Assembly: GCF_002573715.1 (NCBI RefSeq)
Contig: NZ_PDHM01000017.1
Coordinates: forward strand, 186,001-250,000
Source of the DNA: Paenibacillus sp. EZ-K15
GTDB taxonomy: Bacteria; Bacillota; Bacilli; Paenibacillales; Paenibacillaceae
Length of the DNA: 64,000 nucleotides
Direction of reading: 5' to 3'
Positions 34,143 through 43,154 of this stretch are shown here, in pieces. Numbering within the stretch: the first letter of the stretch is position 1; the number at the start of each line of letters is the position of its first letter. Below the pieces are notes generated by a model, which worked only from the letters and a program-made list of their open reading frames with translations, was not told the DNA's origin and searched no databases. A program made the position numbers and the translations under genes.

Positions 34143-34172
34143 AAAAAGTCGCCAAAATGGCGACTTTTTAGA
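34143..34172. terminator. Terminator of the DUF2975-HTH operon
   Basis: AAAAAAGTCGCC, aaaat, GGCGACTTTTT. It is nearly identical in sequence to the hairpin at 19911. Confidence 0.7.
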
Positions 34173-34188
34173 TCTCTGCTTATGATCC

Positions 34189-34404
34189 TTACGTGTTCTC
34201 GTCACTTTTGTATTCTAAAATATCTCCAGGTTGGCATTCCAGCGCATTGCAAATAGCTTCTAATGTTGAAAGCCTGATGGCTTTGGCTTTTCCATTTTTC
34301 AATATCGAAAGGTTAGCCATTGTTATTCCAACCCTCTCCGAAAGTTCGGTTACGCTCATTTTCCGTTTAGCCAGCATCACATCAATATTGATTATAATCG
34401 CCAT
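34189..34404 (-). CDS. Small Cro/C1-type HTH regulator (YozG-like)
   Basis: DNA-binding protein of 71 residues consisting almost only of an HTH_3/HTH_26 domain: KRKMSVTELSERVGITMANL, the helix LSILKNGKAKAIRLSTLEAI, then CNALECQPGDILEY. It begins 9 bp after the DUF2975 gene ends. This membrane-protein plus tiny-HTH pair is common in Firmicutes (B. subtilis yoaS-yozG type); the HTH protein probably represses the operon. The signal is unknown. Confidence 0.85.
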   Translation of the reverse strand: MAIIINIDVMLAKRKMSVTELSERVGITMANLSILKNGKAKAIRLSTLEAICNALECQPGDILEYKSDENT

Positions 34405-34413
34405 AGTATCACC

Positions 34414-34896
34414 TCAGACCGTCAAATCATTTTCAGATTTTATATCAATTGCCTCTTGTAGTAGCTTCTGAAGAACTGCAGCAAAAACGGCAATCACCAT
34501 GGACGCAAAAATCAGGGCCATTCCGATGAGTATAATACCTGGGGCATCGTCTTTCTCCGCAATCAGATAGAAGAGTGGCATACCTACCACAAACAAGCTG
34601 CTGATTATGGTTGCACAGTATTTTATATTCTTTAGAACGCGTACGGATAATTCCGAGAAAGCTTTGTTCTTGTCAATATAGCCTAGAAGTTTATAAGCCT
34701 GATACAAAGCAAAATAAAAAGGTATCGCGGCTGCATACAAATCGATGAGAACGAGATATTTCAAATAAGTATGATCTGGATACAATTCTGCAGTGAAATT
34801 CGCTATCCCTGGTACCACAAATATACACAATGCAAGAATTGGGATTCCAATAAGAATAACAGCTATCCTTAGAAAGAGTGTGGATCCACGTTTCAT
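34414..34896 (-). CDS. DUF2975 family membrane protein (YoaS-like)
   Basis: Protein of 160 residues with four hydrophobic helices (about 8-30, 45-68, 92-115 and 125-145). The DUF2975 hallmark is the cytosolic loop LLGYIDKNKAFSELSVRVLKNIKYC after the second helix. The start is the ATG after GAGGTGC. Its partner is the small HTH gene downstream. Function is unknown; such pairs resemble signal-membrane/regulator modules. Confidence 0.8.
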   Translation of the reverse strand: MKRGSTLFLRIAVILIGIPILALCIFVVPGIANFTAELYPDHTYLKYLVLIDLYAAAIPFYFALYQAYKLLGYIDKNKAFSELSVRVLKNIKYCATIISSLFVVGMPLFYLIAEKDDAPGIILIGMALIFASMVIAVFAAVLQKLLQEAIDIKSENDLTV

Positions 34897-35064
34897 TAAA
34901 AGCACCTCACTTCATTATTATGAATTTGATTTTATCAATAAATTTATCGTTTTACAATAAATAATTACTGTTTTTTATTATATTTATATTGATATTAAGA
35001 TGTGAAGGCCTTCCTCAATGAATGGCCTTCATTTAAACGAAATCAATCTGAAGCATTGCACTTG

Positions 35065-35092
35065 CTGCCATAAAAAAACACACCCTAAAGCT
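35065..35092 (-). terminator. Terminator of the arginase-family gene
   Basis: CACCCT, loop, AGGGTG followed leftward by TGTTTTTTT. Confidence 0.75.
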
Positions 35093-35156
35093 AGGGTGCG
35101 GAATGTATTTTCTAAGTATATGCCGTTCGTTGTTCTATTAAAATTCTTTTATAACT

Positions 35157-36071
35157 TTAGTTTTTTAAAATGGGTATTTCTCCAAGGAGTTTCTTCAAGT
35201 TAATGGAGTCCCACGGCAAATGCTCTGTTATACCTAATCCAACGATATCTGTTGCTTCAGATAATTCTTTAATCAAACTCACTAGTTGAGGCATTTGCAT
35301 GGTTCCCTTGGGAGATAAATTAAAGGGTTCTTCAGGGTTCGCGAATAATAAAGAACGAAATGCCTGTGGATCTAGTACGTCTAAATCAAGGTGAATAGCC
35401 AGGTGTTTTATGCCGCTTTCTTTGATCCATTCTTTTATAGATTCAGTACCGCTCGCTAACTCTTTCGTTCCGGCAGTTCTAATACCAAGCCTTTGAATCA
35501 TTTCCGTGTCTGGTTCTGTAGGAGCAACACCTAGTCTTTGAAACGCTTCTGAAATCATTACAAATTCTTGTTCTGTTGGAGCTGCTAATCCCGCAATAAA
35601 GACTTTTTCAGGTTTTAGCGGGATTTTTACATGTTTGGCGAACTCCTCATCTCCTTCTCCCAAAAGATTCCCGAGAGGTAATGCATGTCCGTTATCATAC
35701 CCGACATAATTGACTAAATCCGAGTGAGCATCGATCCATATTAAACCTAATTCCCCGCCGTATCGTTCGTTTAAATAGGCAAATGGAGCTTGTTCAACTA
35801 GGCAATCACCACCAAACATGACGATGCGATCCGGCTTATGAGCTTCAATAAGATGATGAGCAGCCTCTAGCTGTGCAAGCAGCTGTTTTCTTCCATTCAT
35901 ACCGTCCTCGTTTTCTAGCGGAGTTCCATCATAAGCTTGAACTGGTACATGGATAAGGGGCTGATCACTGTCCGGAGCTAGCCAAGCAAGCAGCTCGGCT
36001 CCAAAAGAGTAGTTCGGGTTGTTACCCCCTTGCCACTGTGGCATTAACAGGCGTATTGTTTTTTTAGTCAT
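35157..36071 (-). CDS. Arginase/agmatinase family protein
   Basis: Ureohydrolase-fold protein of 304 residues. Metal-ligand motifs are WIDAHSD (about residue 125) and HLDLDVLDP (about residue 230). The first ligand motif, usually GGDH, reads GGDC here (residue about 90), so one manganese-binding His is replaced by Cys. Substrate-loop sequences differ from classical arginase; agmatinase, formimidoylglutamase or another guanidino substrate is possible. The ATG is preceded by AAAGGAGAG. It is divergent from an HxlR regulator (36178), which probably controls it. Confidence 0.8.
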   Translation of the reverse strand: MTKKTIRLLMPQWQGGNNPNYSFGAELLAWLAPDSDQPLIHVPVQAYDGTPLENEDGMNGRKQLLAQLEAAHHLIEAHKPDRIVMFGGDCLVEQAPFAYLNERYGGELGLIWIDAHSDLVNYVGYDNGHALPLGNLLGEGDEEFAKHVKIPLKPEKVFIAGLAAPTEQEFVMISEAFQRLGVAPTEPDTEMIQRLGIRTAGTKELASGTESIKEWIKESGIKHLAIHLDLDVLDPQAFRSLLFANPEEPFNLSPKGTMQMPQLVSLIKELSEATDIVGLGITEHLPWDSINLKKLLGEIPILKN

Positions 36072-36177
36072 TTGTTTCTCTCCTTTACATCAAAGTAAGG
36101 TTAGTATAGACTGAGCACAAATAAAAAAATAGTACGCACAATTATGATAGGTACTACCCGAAAGGATAGTGTTAAGT

Positions 36178-36519
36178 ATGAGTATGGCGGAATTTAAAGG
36201 TAAGGTTAAAAATGTTCAAGATACACCTTTTGGTTATACCATTTCAATCATTGGTGGTAAATGGAAAATGGTTATTATGTACCTTTTGGCAGAAAACCAA
36301 ACGGTTCGCTTTAATGATCTGAAAAGACAAATAGGAGCAATTACCTACAAAACATTGAGCTCACAGCTCAAAGAATTGGAAGCGGATGGTCTGGTGACAC
36401 GCAAAGAATACCCTCAAGTTCCGCCAAAAGTCGAGTACAGTCTTACAGATAAAGCGGAAACGCTATTACCCATCTTGGAACAGTTATGTGAGTGGGGAGC
36501 AAAAAACCAACATCATTAA
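36178..36519 (+). CDS. HxlR family transcriptional regulator
   Basis: Winged-helix regulator of 113 residues: TPFGYTISIIGGKWKMVIMY, NDLKRQIGAITYKTLSSQL, and the wing TRKEYPQVPPKVEYSLT, a textbook HxlR pattern. It has no Cys in the sensing region, unlike the HypR or YodB redox subgroup. The start is the ATG about 10 nt after AAGGAT. It is divergent from the arginase-family gene, 106 bp between starts, and probably regulates it. Confidence 0.85.
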   Translation: MSMAEFKGKVKNVQDTPFGYTISIIGGKWKMVIMYLLAENQTVRFNDLKRQIGAITYKTLSSQLKELEADGLVTRKEYPQVPPKVEYSLTDKAETLLPILEQLCEWGAKNQHH

Positions 36520-36537
36520 GCCCAGCAAAAATGAAAA

Positions 36538-36579
36538 AAATGGCGATCCCAGAGAGGTCATCCCTGTACCGCCATTTCC
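36538..36579. repeat. Dispersed AAATGGCG hairpin, copy 1
   Basis: AAATGGCG...CGCCATTT stem with the loop sequence CCCTGTAC shared with the copies at 44690 and 52203. It also serves as a terminator after the HxlR gene. Confidence 0.6.
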
Positions 36580-36657
36580 AAAAGAGTCGATTGAAGCGGC
36601 CTTAGTCCTGAATTTCATTAGGGTAAGGCCGTTTAATTTATCATACCATTTGAATGA

Positions 36658-36915
36658 TTATGACAATGCCAGCATGGCATTCATGTCTTCCTCGGCCGTT
36701 GTAATCAGCTTCAGGCCGAACATATCGACCAGGATGTCCAGTACGCCCTTGGAGATGAACTCCGGCAGTTTCGGTCCAATTCGGATATCTTGGATGCCCA
36801 GGCTGAATAAGCCCAGCAGAATGGCAACCGCCTTTTGCTCAAACCAAATGCCAAAAAGCAGCTGTCCGGCCATCCGGTAGCTGCTAGCTCCCATACCCTT
36901 CTCCTCTATCTCCAA
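36658..36915 (-). pseudogene. hcp: C-terminal fragment of hydroxylamine reductase (Hcp, hybrid-cluster protein)
   Basis: The frame encodes about 65 residues of the Hcp C-terminus: FGIWFEQKAVAILLGLFSLGI, split here as WFEQKAVAILL and GLFSLGI, then IRIGPKLPEFIS and LITTAEEDMNA. Full-length Hcp is about 430-550 residues and carries the Fe-S ligands; all of those are missing. No start or ribosome binding site fits the conserved part. It is therefore a 5'-deleted remnant, next to a repeat hairpin and the start of the carbohydrate locus. Confidence 0.75.
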
Positions 36916-37077
36916 CCATGCACGTCTGATGTCTTGTAATGAATAATTTTATGAGTTTATTCTTCATATTTCGCCAAATTATATCATTATAATGATATAA
37001 TGTTTGGACAGCACATCGTGGTTGATGAAATCGAATTATCGCAAGACATGAAAGAATGCAATGGAGGATTCACCCAA

Positions 37078-39411
37078 ATGATCATTCACAAGCTCAAATC
37101 ATTCATCGTATCCACTTTCACTTTCCGAATAAACTGGAATCACTTTAAGTCGAAGCTGCTCCTAAGATACGTTCTGTCTTATATTCTGATCTTCCTGATT
37201 CCCCTGACGGGAGTAACGATATTTGTTTATGATAGCGCTGTCAGCGGGCTTCGTACCGAGATTGAACAATCCAACATCAATCAATTGAACCAGGTAAAAA
37301 TGACCATCGACTCCCGTATCGCAGAGCTTCGGGAGCTTTCCGGCCGAATCGCTTACGACAGACGCTTAACCCCTTATATGGTCCGTGATTCTTATTACAG
37401 AGTGGAAGCCATACAAGCTTTGGCCAACTATAAAGCGAACAGCAGCATCATTGAAGACATCTTCATATACTATCATAACGACCCGGTTATCTATTCTTAC
37501 CGCGGCCTGACGAATGTTAACGTTACGTTCGATTCCTTTTATCGTTATGAGAACTGGAGTCTGGAGGATATAATCGTTGCTCTGAACGAAACGAATCAGA
37601 TGTTCATACGGCCTGCCGAGAATGTTACGATCAACAGCTCCAGGCAGGAGGCGATGCTGACCGTAATCGTACCGATCAAGCCCAATGCCCCCTATCCCTA
37701 CGGAAGCGTCGTATATATGGTGAAAGAGTCCAATCTTACCGGGGTCATGGATTCTATTCTTAACGATTTCACCGGGAGCAGCTATATTTTCAATCAAAAT
37801 AATGAAGTGCTTACAGCCAACAATCATGGCGTAACCCTGTCCCAAGAGCATCTCGGGTCATTGGCTGCGCTTGATGCCGGCATACACAATCTCTCCCTGA
37901 ATAATGACAAGTATTCCGTCGTATCAGTCAAATCCGGGGAGAACGGCTGGAACTACATGACCATCATGCCAAGCTACCAGTTCTTCAGCCGGGTCGCTCA
38001 TGTACAGACGCTCATTCTGCTGGTGTTTGTCATCGCAGTCATAACCGGAGTGCTCGCCGCTTTTGTGCTGGCTAGACGCCAATATCACCCGATTAAGGAT
38101 TTGATGGAATTCGCCAAGCTCAGAATCAACGATACTCCAGAGCCAAAAACGCGCAATGAATGGGAATGGATTCGTCAGACCCTTCACGATTACAGCACCC
38201 GAATCGATATGCAGGAGCCGTTCGTGCGCAACCAATGCATGCTGCTTCTACTGAAGCACGGCAAGCCGGATGATCCCGAAATCGAGCGAATGATCGCCGC
38301 AGTCGGACTAGAACCTCCCCAAGAACAAGTCATTTATTTCTGTGTGATTCTGTCCTGGGAAGAAAACGATGCGGCCGAGGATGTCCAGAATGATCGTCGG
38401 CAGGTGCATAAAATTCTCAGCCATGTTGAACCATCAGGGCTTCATGCGAATATCTATGGCGTTGAATTCTCAGCCGATAATCAATTTGCGCTGATCGTAT
38501 CACTTCCTGACCCTGGTCAAGATTCGCTGAAGCTCCTGATGGAGCAGATCATTCGCGCGGTCCAGGCATTGATCTCCGAGAACACGCGGCTCGATCCGAG
38601 CATGGGCGTAGGTACGCCCTACCGGGATTTGGGGCAACTGAACCAATCCTTCATCGAAGCCGCAACCGCACTGGAGCACCGAATGGTTGGCAGCAGCCGT
38701 ATCACCTATTTCGACCAGTTGGCAGAGCAGAATCATCCTGTCGCCAAAGGCGTGTGGCTTCCAAGAAAGTCGCTGCTCAAGCTGGAGCAAAGCCTAAAGC
38801 AAGGCAACGAGTCGGTGGCCGTGCAGATGATCGCCGAGATGATGGAGACCATTCGGAGCGAACCGCTGCTGCAGATTCATCTGCTGCGCTGCATTTGCTT
38901 CGATCTATTAAACGCACTGCTTCGGTCCGCCTCTGAGGTCGGAATGAACGAAGTGTTCAGCAACATCTCGGACTATACGTCGTTTGAGACGCTGGAGGAA
39001 TTTGAGGACAAGCTGTTGTCGCTGACGACAGAGATTTGCGAGAAGGTTGAGCGTAACCATGAGCAAGCAGCGCCTAAACTGATCGATGATATCGTACATT
39101 ATGTAAATCAGCAGTTTGCCGACTATACGCTCAGCCTGGAGCATGTCGCCCTTAAATTTTCCGTCTCTACCTCTTACTTAAGCCGCAGCTTTAAAGAGAA
39201 AACCGGGATCAGTTTCTCGCAGTATATCTGGAAGAGGCGTATGGAAGAAGTCATTCGGCTGCTTGTGACAACAAGCGCTCCCCTGAAGGAAATCATCGAA
39301 CAGGTCGGTTACCTGGATGCACCCAATTTCATCCGCAAATTCAAGAAAGAAACCGGACTTACGCCCGGTCAGTACCGCAAACAACATCTCTCGAACAGGG
39401 TGGATATATAA
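37078..39411 (+). CDS. Membrane-anchored AraC-family regulator with extracytoplasmic sensor domain
   Basis: Protein of 777 residues. TM1 (LRYVLSYILIFLIPLTGV, about 25-45), an extracytoplasmic Cache-like domain (about 50-290) and TM2 (LILLVFVIAVITGVLAAFVL, about 305-330) are followed by a cytosolic linker and a C-terminal AraC DNA-binding domain with two HTHs (LEHVALKFSVSTSYLSRSF and LKEIIEQVGYLDAPNFIRKF). This architecture is typical of Paenibacillus regulators next to LplABC importers. The start is the ATG 10 nt after GGAGG. It is convergent with the GH130 gene and probably senses an extracellular oligosaccharide to activate the adjacent operon. Confidence 0.88.
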   Translation: MIIHKLKSFIVSTFTFRINWNHFKSKLLLRYVLSYILIFLIPLTGVTIFVYDSAVSGLRTEIEQSNINQLNQVKMTIDSRIAELRELSGRIAYDRRLTPYMVRDSYYRVEAIQALANYKANSSIIEDIFIYYHNDPVIYSYRGLTNVNVTFDSFYRYENWSLEDIIVALNETNQMFIRPAENVTINSSRQEAMLTVIVPIKPNAPYPYGSVVYMVKESNLTGVMDSILNDFTGSSYIFNQNNEVLTANNHGVTLSQEHLGSLAALDAGIHNLSLNNDKYSVVSVKSGENGWNYMTIMPSYQFFSRVAHVQTLILLVFVIAVITGVLAAFVLARRQYHPIKDLMEFAKLRINDTPEPKTRNEWEWIRQTLHDYSTRIDMQEPFVRNQCMLLLLKHGKPDDPEIERMIAAVGLEPPQEQVIYFCVILSWEENDAAEDVQNDRRQVHKILSHVEPSGLHANIYGVEFSADNQFALIVSLPDPGQDSLKLLMEQIIRAVQALISENTRLDPSMGVGTPYRDLGQLNQSFIEAATALEHRMVGSSRITYFDQLAEQNHPVAKGVWLPRKSLLKLEQSLKQGNESVAVQMIAEMMETIRSEPLLQIHLLRCICFDLLNALLRSASEVGMNEVFSNISDYTSFETLEEFEDKLLSLTTEICEKVERNHEQAAPKLIDDIVHYVNQQFADYTLSLEHVALKFSVSTSYLSRSFKEKTGISFSQYIWKRRMEEVIRLLVTTSAPLKEIIEQVGYLDAPNFIRKFKKETGLTPGQYRKQHLSNRVDI

Positions 39412-39412
39412 C

Positions 39413-39453
39413 ACAAGGGCCCTTTCGGAGACTTTGTCTCGAAAGGGCCCTTG
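39413..39453. terminator. Strong bidirectional hairpin between the AraC regulator and GH130
   Basis: AAGGGCCCTTTC.GAGAC, ttt, GTCTC.AAAGGGCCCTT: an almost perfect stem of about 17 bp. Confidence 0.7.
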
Positions 39454-39458
39454 TGCTT

Positions 39459-40484
39459 CTACTTCGCTAGCTGCGGTTCGTTCAAGATATACTCTACCAG
39501 CTCATCTATCGGCACGGTAGCCAGTGCAATTGCAGTGTCGGTAACACCATAATAGATATAGAGCAGGCCATCTTTGACCACGTTTCCTGTCGGGAACACA
39601 ACATTCGGAATTTGATAACCGAATTTCTCATAGTATGTTTCCGGTTCCATAATGAAAGTCTTCGTTCTTGCTATGACCTTCTCGGGGTTGTTCAGGTCAA
39701 GAAGCATCGCCCCAACACGGTAAACGACCTGATCATCAACCCCGTGGTAAAGGACCAGCCAGCCTTTATTTGTTCGCACAGGCGGCGTTGCTCCGCCGAT
39801 TTTCCTGGATTCCCAAGCTGGATTCTCAGCCTTAGCCAGAAGCTTGGGCTCTTCCCAGTGAACCAGATCCTCCGAGTACGTAATCCATATCGCCGCACTG
39901 TCCGTTCCGTAAGCTGCACCCACGTATTCCTCCGGACGGCGCAGCAATACATATTTTCCGTTAATCTTCTCAGGGAACAGAATGTTGTCACGGTCGTTTA
40001 TGTCGAGTGGTGTCGTATCGGCAACGAATTCCCAGTCGATCAGATTGTCCGACTTCACAATCGAAGAGCGAGTGAGCCAGTGGCCTTCCTCTTCTCCCCA
40101 CCCGTCCGGATATTTCGGAATCGAACGCTCCGGTATGCCCGCTCCTGTCGGATAGTAACTCATGGCGCACGGCCTAAGGGCATAGTTTAGATAGTACGTG
40201 CCGTCAATTTTGACAATCCGCGGGTCCTGGACGCTTCCATATGGAAAGCCCAGCATGTCAGGAGTCACGATCGGCTCGTCTTTTACGTGCGTAAAATTCA
40301 CTCCGTCTTCACTCTCCAGCAGTCCCAAAACATTCTTGCAAGGCGTTAGCGAGCCTGCGGTACGCTCGATCATGTAAAACTTGCCGTTGTCGATAATAAC
40401 CGCAGGATTGAATACGGTGACTTTACGCCATTCGTACTTCCCCGGAACGACGATCGGATTGTTCGGATGTCTCGTAATTTTCAT
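39459..40484 (-). CDS. Glycoside hydrolase family 130 (beta-mannoside phosphorylase-type)
   Basis: Five-bladed beta-propeller enzyme of 341 residues. GH130 motifs are visible: KVTVFNPAVI, YGSVQDPRIVKIDG with the catalytic Asp, ILFPEKINGKYVLLRRPE with phosphate-binding Arg, WESRKIGGATPPV and VVFPTGNVV. GH130 enzymes phosphorolyse or hydrolyse beta-mannosides such as Man-GlcNAc, Man-Glc or beta-1,2/1,4-mannobiose. It is the last gene of the LplABC-type importer operon, so imported mannosides are the probable substrate. The GH125 remnant nearby fits mannan or N-glycan use. Confidence 0.85.
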   Translation of the reverse strand: MKITRHPNNPIVVPGKYEWRKVTVFNPAVIIDNGKFYMIERTAGSLTPCKNVLGLLESEDGVNFTHVKDEPIVTPDMLGFPYGSVQDPRIVKIDGTYYLNYALRPCAMSYYPTGAGIPERSIPKYPDGWGEEEGHWLTRSSIVKSDNLIDWEFVADTTPLDINDRDNILFPEKINGKYVLLRRPEEYVGAAYGTDSAAIWITYSEDLVHWEEPKLLAKAENPAWESRKIGGATPPVRTNKGWLVLYHGVDDQVVYRVGAMLLDLNNPEKVIARTKTFIMEPETYYEKFGYQIPNVVFPTGNVVKDGLLYIYYGVTDTAIALATVPIDELVEYILNEPQLAK

Positions 40485-40559
40485 AGACTATGCCTCCACA
40501 TTTGTATGATATTCAGGATTAATCAGGCCCACTTGAATTCTACTAGGCACAATTTATGT

Positions 40560-42173
40560 TTAGTTCGACTTCCAGCGGTCATATGCACCTTGGTAGATTT
40601 CAACGACCCGATCGGCACCCATTTTCTTCATCGTGCTCAGGTAGTTATCCCAATTTGACAATGGTTCTGCTCCGGTAACGAATTTCGCCTCCATCTGTTG
40701 TACATACGTGCTCAGATCAGAGTTCAGACTGTTAATCTCGGTTTGCTCTTCAACGGTAAGAAACAAAGCAGGGAACGGAGGTCTGGCTCCGCGATCAAGC
40801 AGCTTTTCCTTCGTTTCCTTCTCAACCCACAGATCAAAGTCGGTCTTCAATCCTTTATTAATATCGTCCGTGTTGATGGTAGGAGCCGGAATGCCGTAAT
40901 TTGGCGTCAAAGTCGCACGGTAATCCTCCATTTCCTTGCCGTCTGGAACAGGCAGATAGCGCTTCACACGATTGGCTTCATCCGTGTACTCCCACAGCTT
41001 GCCTTCAGGTCCTTTGTTGAAAAAGAGCGATCCTTCATAAGAGTAAAGGTAGTCCACCCAACGCATCGATGCTTCAGGGGCAGGATTGGTAACCGTGATG
41101 GCAAAAGCTCCCGTAGTAATCCCTCTGTTCTTGGCGATGGCCGGCTTGTCTACCAAATCGCTCTTCACCGGAGCGAACATCGGATCTTTGGTGGACGGTT
41201 CTCCCCCTTTGGTCATGTAGGCATGCCAGTCGGAGAACAGGGCCACCTGATTGTTCTGTGCCTTGGCCTTTTTCTGTTCTGCGGTTTGTGAATAGCTTTC
41301 GTGGTCAAGCAGATCCTCTTTCCATAGACGGTTCATATAGACCAGATACTCTCTGAAGCCCTCTTCTATCGGGGTATAATGAACAACATCCTCATCATCA
41401 ACATAAATTTCGTCTTCATAAACGCCGAAAGCGCCAAGAAGCCAAGTACGAATATCCCGAGCATTGGTCGTTGCTGTCGATACGGAAGAGATCGGGATTT
41501 CATCGGCGACACCATTGCCGTTCGGATCTTCTTCTTTTACCCGCTTCAGGAAGGTATAGAGCTCCTCGGTCGTCTCCGGAAGCTTGTCGATATTCAGGGC
41601 CTCCATGAAATCTCCGTTATACCACATCGGGTTGCGATACCAGTGCTGGCTTAAATCGATCGCAGGTAAGGAGTAGATATGCCCATCAGGAGCGGTAATG
41701 GATTTACGGATCTCGGGAATCTCGTCCATCAGCGCCTTGAAGTTCGGAGCATATTCCTCGATAAGCTCCTCAAGCGGAATCAGAATTCCCTGCTCGCCAT
41801 AGTTCATCTGTTCAGCCGCCGTCAAGCCTGCAGCATAGAAGACATCCGGGTAATCGCCGCTGGCAAATACGAGGTTCTTCTTCGTATCAAAGCTATCCTT
41901 CGGAGCGTTTAAGTATCGGAAGGAAATGCCCGTCATTTCCTTCATCTGCTGCAGAACGATCATATCCTGCCAGTTCTGAACACCGACATCAGGTGCCATC
42001 ATCGTCAGCGTTAGTGGTTCATTAACAATCGGGAAGCCTTCCTTATTCACTGCGGCTGCTTCTGTTGACTTCGTTCCAGTAGTCGTATCGCTGGCCGAAC
42101 TGCATCCGGCGAGCAAAGACAGGGCCGTCATGCCCGTCAACACCAGCTTCCAAGGTTTGCTTGTCATCTTCAT
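40560..42173 (-). CDS. Extracellular solute-binding lipoprotein (LplA-like)
   Basis: ABC importer binding protein of 537 residues. A type II signal, LTGMTALSLLAGC (Cys near residue 24), anchors it, and a large two-lobed family-1 binding fold follows. Its length and motifs (FASGDYPDVFYAAG, LPETTEELYTFLKRVKEEDPNGNG) match LplA/YtcQ proteins that bind oligosaccharides. The start is the ATG 8 nt after AAAGGGAGG. It follows the two permease genes. As is common for this class, no ATPase gene is in the operon; a shared MsmX-type ATPase elsewhere is expected. Confidence 0.88.
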   Translation of the reverse strand: MKMTSKPWKLVLTGMTALSLLAGCSSASDTTTGTKSTEAAAVNKEGFPIVNEPLTLTMMAPDVGVQNWQDMIVLQQMKEMTGISFRYLNAPKDSFDTKKNLVFASGDYPDVFYAAGLTAAEQMNYGEQGILIPLEELIEEYAPNFKALMDEIPEIRKSITAPDGHIYSLPAIDLSQHWYRNPMWYNGDFMEALNIDKLPETTEELYTFLKRVKEEDPNGNGVADEIPISSVSTATTNARDIRTWLLGAFGVYEDEIYVDDEDVVHYTPIEEGFREYLVYMNRLWKEDLLDHESYSQTAEQKKAKAQNNQVALFSDWHAYMTKGGEPSTKDPMFAPVKSDLVDKPAIAKNRGITTGAFAITVTNPAPEASMRWVDYLYSYEGSLFFNKGPEGKLWEYTDEANRVKRYLPVPDGKEMEDYRATLTPNYGIPAPTINTDDINKGLKTDFDLWVEKETKEKLLDRGARPPFPALFLTVEEQTEINSLNSDLSTYVQQMEAKFVTGAEPLSNWDNYLSTMKKMGADRVVEIYQGAYDRWKSN

Positions 42174-42226
42174 CCATGTTTCCTCCCTTTGAATACTCAA
42201 GTTCATATTTTTATAAAACGCTTTCA

Positions 42227-43138
42227 TTATCCTTTTACAGAGCCAATCATGACCCCTTGGACAAAGTATCGCTGTAAAAAAGGATAGAGAGCCACAATCG
42301 GCAGTGTCGATACGACGATAACCCCGTACTTGATCAGTGATGCGGTTTCGGCTTTGGAATTCATTGCCCTGGCGGCATCCCCGCTGATTCCCGCGCCGGT
42401 CGTCTCCGCCGTCATTTCCTGAAGAACCAGAATCTGCCGTAATACCATCTGCAGAGGGTACTTGCTCTCATCGTTGAGATAGATCAGAGCCGGAAAATAG
42501 CTGTTCCAGTGACTGACCCCGTAAAACAAAGCCATGACTGCGATAATCGGTGCGGACAGCGGCAGAATAATGCGGACGAACAGCTTCAGGTTGGTACAGC
42601 CGTCCATGTATGCCGCTTCCTGCAGTTCCTTCGGGATCGTCGTCTGAAAGAACGTCCGGGCAACAATTATATTCCATACCGATGCTGCTACGGGAAGAAT
42701 GAGCGCCCCCATCGTGTTGATCAGCCCCAAATTCCGGACTACGAGATACGTTGGCACAAGCCCTCCGGTAAAGAACATCGTGAACAGAATAAATCCCAAG
42801 AACAGTTGACGACCGACTAAATCAGACCTGCTGAGCGCATAGGCTGCAGGCAGAGTTACGGCCAGGTTCAACAGCGTTCCTATCCCAGTATAGACTATCG
42901 TGTTCAGATATCCGTTCCAAATCTTCGGGTTTTCGAAGACCAGCTGGTATCCGGCCAAGGTAATCTCCTTGGGAAACAGCCACATCGCACCCGAATTTAC
43001 CTGCTGCGGGCTGCTGATCGATGCGCTGAGAATATAAATGAGCGGATACAGAACAACAATCAGAGCGATGGATAAATAGATATAGACGCTGCCAAGAAAA
43101 ATCTTGTCCCACTTCGATTCCTTCATAGCGGTAACCAA
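42227..43138 (-). CDS. Carbohydrate ABC transporter permease (LplC/YtcP-like)
   Basis: MalG-type permease of about 303 residues with six hydrophobic segments. The EAA loop reads KELQEAAYMDGCTNLKLFVRI, split here as KELQEAAYMDG and CTNLKLFVRIILPL. The C-terminal RYFVQGVMIGSVKG is typical of LplC. A TTG start is preferred because GGGGG lies 8 nt upstream; the ATG four codons later lacks a Shine-Dalgarno. It lies between the partner permease (16 bp upstream) and the binding protein. Confidence 0.87.
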   Translation of the reverse strand: MVTAMKESKWDKIFLGSVYIYLSIALIVVLYPLIYILSASISSPQQVNSGAMWLFPKEITLAGYQLVFENPKIWNGYLNTIVYTGIGTLLNLAVTLPAAYALSRSDLVGRQLFLGFILFTMFFTGGLVPTYLVVRNLGLINTMGALILPVAASVWNIIVARTFFQTTIPKELQEAAYMDGCTNLKLFVRIILPLSAPIIAVMALFYGVSHWNSYFPALIYLNDESKYPLQMVLRQILVLQEMTAETTGAGISGDAARAMNSKAETASLIKYGVIVVSTLPIVALYPFLQRYFVQGVMIGSVKG

Positions 43139-43154
43139 TGTACTTTCCCCCTTT

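Noticed and set aside
39612..40190. Long plus-strand frame opposite the GH130 gene (192 codons)
   Set aside because: Antisense shadow of a clear GH130 gene; no ribosome binding site and no family.
40698..41291. Long plus-strand frame opposite the solute-binding protein gene (197 codons)
   Set aside because: Antisense shadow with atypical composition; the minus-strand lipoprotein is convincing.
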